Shown here one piece after another: positions 17,348 to 25,056 of a DNA stretch of 61,910 bases; the first letter of the stretch is position 1; every line of letters begins with the position of its first letter. Origin of the DNA: Pandoraea sp. (GTDB taxonomy: Bacteria; Pseudomonadota; Gammaproteobacteria; Burkholderiales; Burkholderiaceae); assembly GCA_031291335.1 (NCBI GenBank), contig JARLJF010000196.1:1-61910 (forward strand), read 5' to 3'. The position numbers and the translations under genes were made by a program. The notes under the pieces are model-generated. The model searched no databases. It was not told the origin of the DNA and saw only the letters and a list, made by a program, of their open reading frames with translations.

Positions 17348-18238
17348 ATGGCTGGCAGTGCGAAATCGAATCGACCGCTCTTTGATCTGGATCTGCTGCG
17401 CTCGATCATCATGGTGGCCGATTGCGGCAGCTTCACGACGGCGGCGGCACGCCTGCACTCGACACAGTCCACCGTGAGCCAGAAGGTGCGGCGTCTGGAG
17501 GACATGGTCGGTCACAAGCTGCTAGACCGAGGCAATCGCGAAGTGCACGCCACCGACGCGGGCGAACTACTGCTCGGCTACGCACGACAGATGCTCACTC
17601 TCAACGATCAGATGTTCGAAGCGCTATCCGGCGCCGTGGTGGCGGTGACAGTGCGTCTGGGCGTGCCGGAAGACTTCGCGACGGGCGCCACGACGCAGGT
17701 GCTCGCGCGATTCAACCGGCAGTATCCGCAGGTAAAGCTCGAAGTGACGAGCGGTTTGAGCCGCGATCTGCTCGGTAGTTACGATCACGGTGAACTCGAT
17801 CTCGTGCTGGTCAAGCAACATCGCAACAGTCGTGAATCGGTGGCAAGCCGCCCCGAAAAACTGGCCTGGATCGACAGCGCCAGTCATCCGTCGTTCGGAC
17901 TCGATCCGGTGCCGCTCGTGACCTTTCCCACGCGCGGGCTGTACCGCGACGACATGATCAATGCGCTCGAAGCGATGGGACGCAACTGGCGCGTGAGCTT
18001 CACCAGCTCGAGTCTGAGCGGTATTCAGGGGGCGGTTGCGGACGGGATGGGGATCAGTCTGGTGCCGCCGCGCGCGGTGCTGCCGGGGCATGTGGTGCTT
18101 GGCCGGGCGCAAGGGCTGCCGGTCATCGACACCTTCGAGCTGGCGATCTTTCATCGGCCGACGGCCGACCCGATGGTGGGCGCGCTCGCCAAGGTGCTGG
18201 TGGGAATGCTGGCATCGAAACCGCGCGCATCGGAGTGA
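17348..18238 (+). CDS. LysR-family transcriptional regulator
   Basis: A 296-residue regulator with the LysR winged helix at about residues 12-70 (CGSFTTAAARLHSTQSTVSQKVRRLE) and a PBP-like effector domain. It lies downstream of ggt in the same direction and converges with allE. The short acidic-proline C-terminal region resembles regulators of amino-acid and gamma-glutamyl metabolism. The probable regulon is the surrounding amidohydrolase/ggt/allE cluster. No Shine-Dalgarno sequence is clear before the ATG, which sits in an AT-rich leader. Confidence 0.9.
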   Translation: MAGSAKSNRPLFDLDLLRSIIMVADCGSFTTAAARLHSTQSTVSQKVRRLEDMVGHKLLDRGNREVHATDAGELLLGYARQMLTLNDQMFEALSGAVVAVTVRLGVPEDFATGATTQVLARFNRQYPQVKLEVTSGLSRDLLGSYDHGELDLVLVKQHRNSRESVASRPEKLAWIDSASHPSFGLDPVPLVTFPTRGLYRDDMINALEAMGRNWRVSFTSSSLSGIQGAVADGMGISLVPPRAVLPGHVVLGRAQGLPVIDTFELAIFHRPTADPMVGALAKVLVGMLASKPRASE

Positions 18239-18277
18239 ACGACGCGCGCGGCGACGGCATGCAAGCGTGGCGCGCGA

Positions 18278-19117
18278 TTACTTCAGCTGTGCACCCAGCG
18301 TCAGGTTCATGTGACGGTTGACGTCCTTGTACAGCAGGTAGCGGAAGGGGCCGGGGCCGCCCGCGTAGCAGGCCTGCGGGCAGAAGGCGCGCAGCCACAT
18401 GAAGTCTCCGGCTTCGACTTCCACCCAATCCTGATTCAGACGATAGACGGCCTTGCCCTCGAGCACATACAGACCGTGCTCCATCACGTGCGTTTCCGCG
18501 AACGGGATCACGCCGCCGGGCTGGAACGTCACGATGTTCACATGCATGTCGTGGCGCATGTCCTGAATGTCCACGAAGCGCGTCGTGACCCAACGGCCTT
18601 CGGTGCCCGGCATGGCAATCGGCTCGACGTCCTGCTCGTTCTTCACGAACGGTTCGGGGTACGGCAGGCCCTCCACGGCTTGATAGTGCTTGCGAATCCA
18701 GTGGAAGCGCGCGGTGCTCTGGCTCTGGTTGCGCAGTTGCCAGTCGGTCGCGGGCGGAATGAACGCATAGCCACCCGGGGTGAGCTTGTTGGCGCGGCCC
18801 TCGATCGTGACGGTGATTTCACCGTCGACGACGAACAGCACGCCTTCGGCTTTCTCGTCTTGCTCGGGCTTGTCGCTGCCGCCACCTGCGCCGACTTCCA
18901 TGATGTATTGCGCGAACGTCTCGGCGAAGCCCGAGAGCGGGCGCGCCAGCACCCACAGGCGCGTGTTGTCCCAGAACGGGAGATGGCTCGTGACGATGTC
19001 GCGCATCACACCCTTCGGAATGACGGCATACGCTTCGGTGAACATCGCGCGGTCGGTGAGCAGTTCCGTTTGGGCCGGATGCCCGCCGTGCGGCGCGTAA
19101 TACGTGGTCTTCGACAT
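18278..19117 (-). CDS. allE: (S)-ureidoglycine aminohydrolase-like bicupin
   Basis: A 279-residue bicupin of the AllE/YlbA family, which releases ammonia from (S)-ureidoglycine in allantoin breakdown. The C-terminal cupin carries the metal-ligand region ETHVMEHGLYVLEG and FMWLRAFCPQACY, both typical of this enzyme. Length is close to the E. coli protein (261). ATG 19117 is chosen with AGGAG upstream. The gene runs opposite to the LysR gene and toward it. The CodA-like gene at 19281-20507 lies 163 bp upstream on the same strand and is probably co-transcribed. No allantoicase or allantoinase is in the window, so the substrate may be a related ureido compound. Confidence 0.8.
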   Translation of the reverse strand: MSKTTYYAPHGGHPAQTELLTDRAMFTEAYAVIPKGVMRDIVTSHLPFWDNTRLWVLARPLSGFAETFAQYIMEVGAGGGSDKPEQDEKAEGVLFVVDGEITVTIEGRANKLTPGGYAFIPPATDWQLRNQSQSTARFHWIRKHYQAVEGLPYPEPFVKNEQDVEPIAMPGTEGRWVTTRFVDIQDMRHDMHVNIVTFQPGGVIPFAETHVMEHGLYVLEGKAVYRLNQDWVEVEAGDFMWLRAFCPQACYAGGPGPFRYLLYKDVNRHMNLTLGAQLK

Positions 19118-19280
19118 AACTGATTGCTCCTGAGTCATTCTGATTTTTCTCCCCATCGTCCGCCGCCGGGCGCCTTGGCTACGGCCCGCACCTGGGGGCA
19201 CGCACAGACCGCCTGACCTTGGCGCGACGAACGCGAGCGACGTCATCGCCTCGCGCAGGCGACGGCGTCGCGCATGACAG

Positions 19281-20507
19281 TCAGGTCGGGGTGGACCCTG
19301 CTGTGTCCTGAAGCAGGGCAGGGTCCAGCGCGAGTTGCGCGGGGCCGCCCCAATAACGTCCATGACGAATCACAGCGCGCGCGGCGGGTGCGGCAGCCAC
19401 GGCAGCGGCGGCGTTCGGCGCGTCGAACACGACGAAGCTCGCTTCGTTGCCCACGCGCAAACCGTAATCCGCTTTGCCGATGACGGCCGCGGCGGCCTCG
19501 GTGGCCATGTCCAGCGCGACGAGCAGATCCTCGTCCGTATAAAAGCCCGAGCGATAGCCGATGAGCATCGCGCGTTGCAGCATGTCGCCGTTGCCATACG
19601 GCCACCAACTGTCCTGAATGTTGTCGTTGCCCGTGAAGACGCGCACACCGGCTTCGCGCAAGCGCAGGATTGGCGGGAACGCGCGATCGCCCGGGGCATT
19701 GGTCATGATGGACACACCCGCGTCGGCCAGCGCACGAGCGATGGTGTCGAGTTCTGCCGGACCAATGTCGCCCAGCCCGTAAGCGTGGCTCACGCAAACT
19801 CGTCCCTGCAAACCGCCCGCCTGGGTGCGCGCTGCAATGCGATGCAATTGCGCCAGGCCGATATCGCCGGGTTCGTGCAGATGAATGTCGATCTTCGTGC
19901 CGTGCTTCTCGGCGATGCCGAAGACCACGCTCAGTTGGCCGTGGGGGTCGCCGTCGAGCGTTGTGGGGTCAATGCCGCCCACCACCTGCACGCCTTCGCG
20001 CACGGCGGCTTCGAGCACGTCGGCGGTGCCGGGGCAGGTCATCACGCCTGCCTGCGGGAAGGCGACCAGTTCGATGTCCAGCAACTCGCGCCACTTCTCG
20101 CGCATGGCCATGACGGCGTGAAGATGCGTGAGGCCCGTGCTGGCGTCGATATCGACATGGCAGCGCATGGCGACGGTGCCGAACGACACCGTTTGCCGCA
20201 TCAGGGCGTCGGCGCGTTGTTCCATGGGCGCGGCAGCCGCGATTTCCTGTTTCTCGGCGGCAAGACGTTCACGTAGCGTTGCCGCAGGCCGATGCGCTCG
20301 CCAGCGATCGCCAACGAAGCTCTTGTCCAGGTGAATATGTCCGTCGACAAAGCCCGGCAAGACGAGCTTGCCTTGCAGGTCGATGACCTGCGCGCCCGTG
20401 GTGTCGGGCGTTTGCGCGCCGACGTAGGTGAAGCGTCCGTCGCGCGTGGCGAGAGTGAGGGGGCTACCGTCGGCACCGACGGCGCCAACGAAAACGCGGT
20501 GAGTCAT
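19281..20507 (-). CDS. Cytosine deaminase-like amidohydrolase (CodA family)
   Basis: A 408-residue metal-dependent hydrolase. The motif GHIHLDKSF supplies the first metal His pair, IHLHEPGD the third His and the general-acid Glu, VSHAYG a further His, and GNDNIQDSWWP the catalytic Asp. All key residues of the CodA class are thus present, unlike in the gene at 13454. The substrate may be cytosine, isoguanine, creatinine or an s-triazine-like ring; sequence alone does not decide. The ATG at 20507 has AGAGG upstream. It leads the leftward transcript into allE. An AT-rich leader with CATTCG and CGAATG half-sites lies upstream. Confidence 0.82.
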   Translation of the reverse strand: MTHRVFVGAVGADGSPLTLATRDGRFTYVGAQTPDTTGAQVIDLQGKLVLPGFVDGHIHLDKSFVGDRWRAHRPAATLRERLAAEKQEIAAAAPMEQRADALMRQTVSFGTVAMRCHVDIDASTGLTHLHAVMAMREKWRELLDIELVAFPQAGVMTCPGTADVLEAAVREGVQVVGGIDPTTLDGDPHGQLSVVFGIAEKHGTKIDIHLHEPGDIGLAQLHRIAARTQAGGLQGRVCVSHAYGLGDIGPAELDTIARALADAGVSIMTNAPGDRAFPPILRLREAGVRVFTGNDNIQDSWWPYGNGDMLQRAMLIGYRSGFYTDEDLLVALDMATEAAAAVIGKADYGLRVGNEASFVVFDAPNAAAAVAAAPAARAVIRHGRYWGGPAQLALDPALLQDTAGSTPT

Positions 20508-20720
20508 GGAACGACCTCTGTACTGCCCGGGGCCTCGCTCGCGCTGCGTTCCATGGGGTGGCGCAGCTGCGCCGCGGGGTCTCTTGGGGGGTGAAACTGC
20601 GGGGAAAGACTTATAAGATAGCGAACCGATCATGCATCGACAAATTAAATATCAAAATGCATGGCATTCGATTTTTGAATAGCGAATGACGGCGTGCGCG
20701 CGGTCGTCACGTCAACACGA

Positions 20721-20745
20721 AAAAGCGCCGGCATGCGGCGCTTTT
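20721..20745. terminator. Bidirectional intrinsic terminator
   Basis: The stem AAAAGCGCC (20721-20729) pairs with GGCGCTTTT (20737-20745) around a 7-nt loop. The A and T flanks give a U-run on either strand, typical of a terminator. It would end the AidA-like transcript. Confidence 0.7.
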
Positions 20746-20760
20746 CTCGGTGTTGCGGCC

Positions 20761-20787
20761 TGCCAGCACTGCCAGCACTGCCGGCAC
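20761..20787. repeat. Three tandem 9-bp repeats TGCC(A/G)GCAC
   Basis: Two identical copies and one with a single change lie side by side, followed by TGC. They sit between the hairpin and the AidA-like stop codon. They may be slippage products or part of an extended RNA structure. Confidence 0.7.
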
Positions 20788-20821
20788 TGCTACCAAAAAA
20801 CAAAAAGCAAAAAGGCCGCGT

Positions 20822-21346
20822 TTATGGGACGACCACAGGTAGCGACCAGCGAAAGCGGGCGAGGACGCTCGCGTCGCGGTCCGTGACGATAGCCACGACG
20901 TCTACCTCGGCTGTGCCGCTTGCGATGACATCGGCCTGCCAGAACGCGTCTGGCGCTTCGCGTGCCACGGGCTGTTCTGGCGAGCCCGACTGCGGCGCAT
21001 AGCGCGGGGCGTGCTCATGGACATGCATTCGCAGACCGCCCAGTACCGTTTCGTCAGTCAGAGAGAGTTCTAGTAGCACGGCATGTTCGCCACGCATGGC
21101 AAGCGGCGTCCAACGCAACCGAACGCGGTCACCGGTGCGAACATCGATGGGCCATGGCGCCGCGCTCACGCCATCGAGCGCCTGACTATCGGGCGCGAGT
21201 CCGTAGCAGCCGTCGCTTTCGATGTCCACGGGATTGTCCGCCGCATCGGGGTGTCGGTCGAGCAGCGTCACCGTATCGATGACGAGCAAGACATCGGCCG
21301 TGGCGCCGGTAGCGCTACCGGTGTCGGAGGTTCGTGCTTCGGACAT
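20822..21346 (-). CDS. AidA/PixA-family inclusion-body protein, second copy
   Basis: A 174-residue soluble protein. It shares the family start pattern (ADVLLVIDTVTLLDRHP, near residue 17) with the gene directly upstream and has the same all-beta layout ending in VVAIVTDRDASVLARFRW. The family includes PixA, the crystalline inclusion protein of Xenorhabdus, and AidA of Burkholderia, a quorum-sensing-controlled protein linked to nematode killing. ATG 21346 follows AAGGA. It lies 94 bp after the first copy, same strand, so both are likely one transcript ended by the hairpin at 20721. It is more divergent and more acidic than the first copy. Confidence 0.75.
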   Translation of the reverse strand: MSEARTSDTGSATGATADVLLVIDTVTLLDRHPDAADNPVDIESDGCYGLAPDSQALDGVSAAPWPIDVRTGDRVRLRWTPLAMRGEHAVLLELSLTDETVLGGLRMHVHEHAPRYAPQSGSPEQPVAREAPDAFWQADVIASGTAEVDVVAIVTDRDASVLARFRWSLPVVVP

Positions 21347-21440
21347 GGGGGTTCCTTGCCATGGGCCGTCGTTGCATTGCCGCGATCCGGCACCGTGCGT
21401 TGCCGTGTACTGCCGGCAACGGATCGCGGCCCGGCGTGGG

Positions 21441-21944
21441 TCAGTGATTGCGAATGGTGATGAACGGATCCCACTGGTAGCAGCCGCATACATTGCCGCT
21501 GCGATCGAGGATCATGAACTGGAAGTGATACGTCACGCGTCCGGTCTTGAGCGTTTCGCAGGACCAGAAGTAGTTCGAGCATTTCTGCTTCTTCGGCTTG
21601 GTCGGGTCCGGCGGGTTCGGCACGGGCACCGTGACCTCGGCTTCGCGCGGCGAGGGTGGCGAGATCAGCTCATTGCCCTGATTGCCGACGAACTTGTAGA
21701 AGATGCACGATTGCTCGAAGCCCAGTGAGAGCGAGCATTCGCGCCAGCGGATCACGTCTCCCACGGTGGCCGCAACGTCCAGTTCGCCACCTGCCTGTCC
21801 GCTCACAACGTTGTTTTGCGTCACGATCATGAAGACGTGCTTGAAGTCGATGATCGGCGGATTCGACATGCTGGAGTTCTTGCCGTACCGGTCGACGATC
21901 GTCTTGGTGTCGATGCTGACCAGGACATCGGTAATTTCTGACAT
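21441..21944 (-). CDS. AidA/PixA-family inclusion-body protein, first copy
   Basis: A 167-residue protein with the typical opening MSEITDVLVSIDTKTIVDRY and closing YHFQFMILDRSGNVCGCYQWDPFI of the AidA/PixA family. The middle holds a proline-rich loop (VPVPNPPDPTKPKKQK) and several cysteines. Start 21944 has GGAGAAAC upstream. It is the first gene of a two-gene leftward unit. In Burkholderia cenocepacia AidA depends on quorum sensing, but I found no lux-box-like palindrome in the 347 bp upstream and no luxI/luxR gene in the window. Confidence 0.85.
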   Translation of the reverse strand: MSEITDVLVSIDTKTIVDRYGKNSSMSNPPIIDFKHVFMIVTQNNVVSGQAGGELDVAATVGDVIRWRECSLSLGFEQSCIFYKFVGNQGNELISPPSPREAEVTVPVPNPPDPTKPKKQKCSNYFWSCETLKTGRVTYHFQFMILDRSGNVCGCYQWDPFITIRNH

Positions 21945-22291
21945 GTGTTTCTCCACGTAAGGCTGAGTTGATTGCCGCCGATCGTGCAATGACGGCCTCG
22001 AAGGCAGCGGCTCGCCGGCCGCGCGCGAAACGCCGGAGCGCGTTCCACCGATGGAGCGTAGGAAGGGGATCGGCGATATTCAACTACGCGAGGCTTGTGC
22101 CAGATAAGTGACATCTGCGCGCAAAGTGGCGCCGCGACTGCGTTTGCCTGGACCGATCAGACGCTCACCAATCGAAGAATTGGAGCGCAATAACCAAAAC
22201 AGCCCATGCGCGCGTTGGCGGGCATGGGCTGTGTCACCGTCGTGGAGGTGCCGGCCGGGTGAGTGCCGTGAGGCGACCCGGCGGGGAAGGG
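21945..22291. other. Non-coding spacer between AidA-like and GntR genes
   Basis: This 347-bp GC-rich spacer should contain the promoter of the AidA-like pair at its left end and the terminator of the GntR gene at 22193-22232. An imperfect hairpin (CGCTC, CCAAT and ATTGG, AGCG arms at 22162-22187) lies next to that terminator. No gene and no lux-box-like element was seen. Confidence 0.55.
22193..22232 (-). terminator. Intrinsic terminator of the GntR gene
   Basis: The perfect 11-bp stem ACAGCCCATGC (22199-22209) and GCATGGGCTGT (22222-22232) is followed on the minus strand by GTTTTGGTT. It lies 59 bp beyond the regulator stop. Confidence 0.75.
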
Positions 22292-22945
22292 TTAGCCGAG
22301 TTTGCGGCTGTGTTGGAGGCGTTCAAGGACGTGAATACTCAGGCGCGCCGTGTGACTGCGCATGGCGTTGTAGGCGGCTTCGGCGTCGGCGGCCAGCACC
22401 GCTTCGACAACACGCTCGTGTTCGTCGAACGACACGGTAAAGCGCTCTTCGACATCGGACTGCGCTGCGCGGAACGGCGCCAGGCGGTCGCGATGACTGT
22501 CGATCAGTGCCATCAAGGTCTTGTTCTGCGTGCCCGCGCTCAGCAACTGATGGAATTCGCGGTTAAGTGCGAGATAACCTGCCTCGTCACCGGCATCCAT
22601 GCATTGCTTGCTCTGGATGTGAATCATCTCTAGCTGCTTCTTCTGCATCGCGCTCATGCGCTGGGCGCTCAGACGGCAGCACAGGGCGTCGAGTTCGCAC
22701 ATCGCTTCGAGCATGTCTGAGAGGTCGTCGACGCTGATGCTCGCCACGACACCGCCTTTGTGCGGCGTGAGTTCAATGAGCCCGCGCGCGTTGAGTTCAC
22801 GCAACGCCTCGCGAATAGGCGTGCGCGACGCCTTGAAGCGCTCGGCCAGTGCGACTTCTTCCAGCTTCTGTCCCGGCGGCAGGCGTCCGTCGATGATCTC
22901 GCCCGTCAATACCCGGCAGATTCGTGCGGCAATGGTTTCGGCCAT
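22292..22945 (-). CDS. GntR-family regulator, FadR/FCD subfamily
   Basis: A 217-residue regulator. The GntR winged helix fills residues about 5-70 (GEIIDGRLPPGQKLEEVALAERF, SRTPIREALRELNARGLIEL), and the all-helical FCD effector domain covers about 80-210, with metal-ligand-type His residues (NREFHQLL, SHTARLSIHVL). It is divergent from the VOC gene at 23200. GTATACAT lies in that shared spacer twice and recurs before two other genes of the island. TGTATACA-like palindromes are typical of FCD regulators, so I infer it controls the whole island and itself. FCD ligands are usually organic acids. Confidence 0.92.
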   Translation of the reverse strand: MAETIAARICRVLTGEIIDGRLPPGQKLEEVALAERFKASRTPIREALRELNARGLIELTPHKGGVVASISVDDLSDMLEAMCELDALCCRLSAQRMSAMQKKQLEMIHIQSKQCMDAGDEAGYLALNREFHQLLSAGTQNKTLMALIDSHRDRLAPFRAAQSDVEERFTVSFDEHERVVEAVLAADAEAAYNAMRSHTARLSIHVLERLQHSRKLG

Positions 22946-22986
22946 GCTTATCTATCTCGCTCCGTGGATGAGTCTTTTTGATTGGA

Positions 22987-22999
22987 TTGTATACATGGG
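22987..22999. promoter_or_regulatory. GTATACAT box 1 (GntR promoter)
   Basis: ATTGTATACATGG lies 42 bp upstream of the GntR start. Its core GTATACAT is shared with three other promoters of the island. Position suits autoregulation. Confidence 0.6.
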
Positions 23000-23089
23000 G
23001 ATTATACGGGTATTTTTCTGGCGACTTGTGTCTGGACGGTGTCTTCGGCGTCGCTCTCGTGGCTTTCCTGATACGGAGCGTTGTCTCAT

Positions 23090-23115
23090 GCATTCAAAAA
23101 TACGTTTTTGAATGC
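23090..23115. promoter_or_regulatory. 26-bp hairpin palindrome GCATTCAAAAA-N4-TTTTTGAATGC
   Basis: The 11-bp arms are perfect and enclose TACG. It lies between the divergent GntR and VOC genes, 14 bp before box 2. It could be a second operator or a cruciform/terminator that insulates the two transcripts. Confidence 0.55.
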
Positions 23116-23126
23116 AATGTGCTGAG

Positions 23127-23138
23127 ATAGTATACATA
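23127..23138. promoter_or_regulatory. GTATACAT box 2 (VOC promoter)
   Basis: ATAGTATACATA lies 62 bp upstream of the VOC start at 23200. The core matches boxes 1, 3 and 4. Confidence 0.6.
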
Positions 23139-23199
23139 AAGCCTCTGCCGGCATGTTCCGGCACGAGCTGATATCTCAATCCGAAGGAGACATTTCATC

Positions 23200-23667
23200 A
23201 TGGCCAAATTGCGTCACATCGCGCTTTCCGTGCCCGATCCCTGGAAGGCGGCGGAGTTCTACATGCAGGCGTTCGACTTCAAGAAAGTGGGGGAGACGGA
23301 CTCGTCGCTCGCCCGTGGCGTCTATCTGTCGGACGGCGTCATCAATCTTGCGTTGCTCAATTACAAGAACGACGAGGCGGCGGGCGACCGTGGCCGCGAG
23401 TTCGTGGGGCTGCACCACATCGGAATCTGGGTCGACGACGTACAAGCCACGCGCACGAAGATCGAAGCCGCCGGAGGCCGTTACTACATGGGCGAAGTGC
23501 CGGTGAAGAGCAACATCTTCTACGAAGTGAAGTTCTTCGATCCGAACGGTGTGATCTTCGACGTGACTGCCCACGGTTGGGGCGGCGCATCGAAGGACGG
23601 CACCGGCGCGGACAACGCGCCGAAGCTGCGTCACGAGGGACTGCAAGCCGACCGCACGGGGCTTTGA
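23200..23667 (+). CDS. VOC-superfamily metalloprotein (glyoxalase/dioxygenase fold)
   Basis: A 155-residue vicinal-oxygen-chelate protein with two beta-alpha-beta-beta-beta modules. Predicted metal ligands are H6 (LRHIALSV) and H73 (LHHIGIWVDD). The usual C-terminal Glu is replaced by D121 (GVIFDVTAHGW), a conservative change. The fold covers glyoxalases, extradiol dioxygenases and epimerases. AAGGAGA precedes the ATG. It is the first rightward gene of the GntR-controlled island, so it probably acts early on the substrate or on a toxic intermediate. Exact reaction unknown. Confidence 0.8.
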   Translation: MAKLRHIALSVPDPWKAAEFYMQAFDFKKVGETDSSLARGVYLSDGVINLALLNYKNDEAAGDRGREFVGLHHIGIWVDDVQATRTKIEAAGGRYYMGEVPVKSNIFYEVKFFDPNGVIFDVTAHGWGGASKDGTGADNAPKLRHEGLQADRTGL

Positions 23668-23843
23668 TCTCGCGGCGCGGCCTTCGGGCCGATCGTCAGC
23701 CAACCCTTTCTCACCCCGCCGGCCATGCGAGCCGGCGGCGGCCAACGACCATCAGGGGTTACCCGCTATAAAAAAATAGCCCGTTTGTATAAACAAATAG
23801 CGGTAGAAATTCAATTTCTTTGCTATGTATAATCATTTGAACG

Positions 23844-23856
23844 ATTGTATACATAC
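23844..23856. promoter_or_regulatory. GTATACAT box 3 (porin promoter)
   Basis: ATTGTATACATAC lies 66 bp upstream of the porin ATG inside an AT-rich patch (23766-23856). The core is shared with boxes 1, 2 and 4. Confidence 0.6.
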
Positions 23857-23922
23857 GGCGGGCGGGCGGCAGACATCCGGTAAGGGGCGCCGCGAATAAA
23901 ACGAGAAATCTCAGGAGACAGC

Positions 23923-24972
23923 ATGAAGAAGCGAGTGTTGTGTGCATTGCTACTGGGCGCAATGCAGGGCGGTGCGTACGCGCAATCTTCCGGGGGCGTG
24001 ACGCTCTCGGGGTTCGTGGACCTGAATATGGAGCAGTTGTGGGGATCGGGGGCGAATGGCGGCAAGGTCACGAGAATGTCGAGCGGCGGCCTGAACAACT
24101 CTCGCTTCAACCTGAGCGGCTTCGAAGAACTGGGCGGCGGCAATCGCGCTTTCTTCACCTATGAGCCGATGTTCTCGGCCAACAACGGCACGCAGTCTGC
24201 GCAGGCGCGTCAGTCGTTCGTGGGCCTGAAGGGGCCGTGGGGCGAACTGTCGCTGGGCCGCCAGTTCACGCCATCGTACTGGATCGCGGGGTATGCCGAT
24301 CCGAGCTGGGCGGCCGACTTCAGTATGGTCAACAACATGGAGTTCTTCTACGCATCGTATCGCGTCGATAACGCCATTCAGTACAACACGCCGCGCTGGA
24401 ACGGGCTGATGGGCCGCTTCATGGCGACGACAGGTGTCGGCGACGGCACGCGCTCGGGGCGCTTCTACTCTGCCGCAGTCGAATACCGCAATGGCGGCAT
24501 ATTCCTGGGCGCGGTGAGCGAGTTGCAATACACGCGCGACATCTTCTCGTCGAGCCAGATCCGCTCCTCGCGCGACAACTATTTCGCCGCGACCTACAAA
24601 TTCGGCAGCGTTGAGCCGACCCTGATCTACCACACGTACAACGGCTACTACGCTTATCCACCGTATGTCGCGTTCAACGTGCGCGGCTGGGACGCTCAGA
24701 TAGGCGTGCGCTATGCACTGACCGATCGCCACCGCTTCTACGCGAGTTTCGTCCATCGTCAGGACGACGACAACAAGGCCTTGTCGAACGCCAACGGCTT
24801 TGTCGTCGGCTACATGTACGGCCTTTCCAAGCGCACCACGCTTTACGCGACGTATGCCCGTGTCCAGCACAGCAATGACACGACGGTGCATTACCCGGTG
24901 ACGTTCCAGGTCACGCCGACCGGCACGCAGAACCCGTCGGGCGTGCAGTTCGGTATTCGCCACGCGTTCTGA
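23923..24972 (+). CDS. Outer-membrane porin, Burkholderiales type
   Basis: A 349-residue trimeric-porin-family protein. It has a signal peptide (MKKRVLCALLLGAMQGGAYA), a beta-strand-rich body opening with SGGVTLSGFVDLNMEQLW and the terminal Phe (RHAF) needed for outer-membrane assembly. The constriction-loop region includes ELSLGRQFTPSYW. AGGAGAC precedes the ATG. A GTATACAT box lies upstream, so it is probably induced together with the island and lets its substrate into the periplasm. The exported 600-residue protein follows after 84 bp. Confidence 0.92.
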   Translation: MKKRVLCALLLGAMQGGAYAQSSGGVTLSGFVDLNMEQLWGSGANGGKVTRMSSGGLNNSRFNLSGFEELGGGNRAFFTYEPMFSANNGTQSAQARQSFVGLKGPWGELSLGRQFTPSYWIAGYADPSWAADFSMVNNMEFFYASYRVDNAIQYNTPRWNGLMGRFMATTGVGDGTRSGRFYSAAVEYRNGGIFLGAVSELQYTRDIFSSSQIRSSRDNYFAATYKFGSVEPTLIYHTYNGYYAYPPYVAFNVRGWDAQIGVRYALTDRHRFYASFVHRQDDDNKALSNANGFVVGYMYGLSKRTTLYATYARVQHSNDTTVHYPVTFQVTPTGTQNPSGVQFGIRHAF

Positions 24973-25056
24973 TCGACGGCACCTGATTTTTCGCATCACG
25001 CCGCCGGCGGCATTCGAAGCGCTGGCGAGAAGACTTTTGAGACGAAGGAGGAAGAC

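Larger units (their letters stand above)
20508..20821. other. Non-coding spacer: promoter, hairpin and 9-bp repeats
   Basis: This 314-bp spacer holds the leftward amidohydrolase promoter in its AT-rich part (about 20605-20690, with CATTCG and CGAATG arms at about 20668-20691). It also holds a perfect hairpin at 20721-20745, three TGCCAGCAC-type repeats at 20761-20787 and an A-rich stretch that reads as U-rich on the minus strand after the AidA-like gene. I see no gene in it. Confidence 0.6.

Noticed and set aside
21945..22291. lux-type quorum-sensing box before the AidA-like genes
   Set aside because: No 20-bp CTG-N10-CAG palindrome near the promoter was seen.
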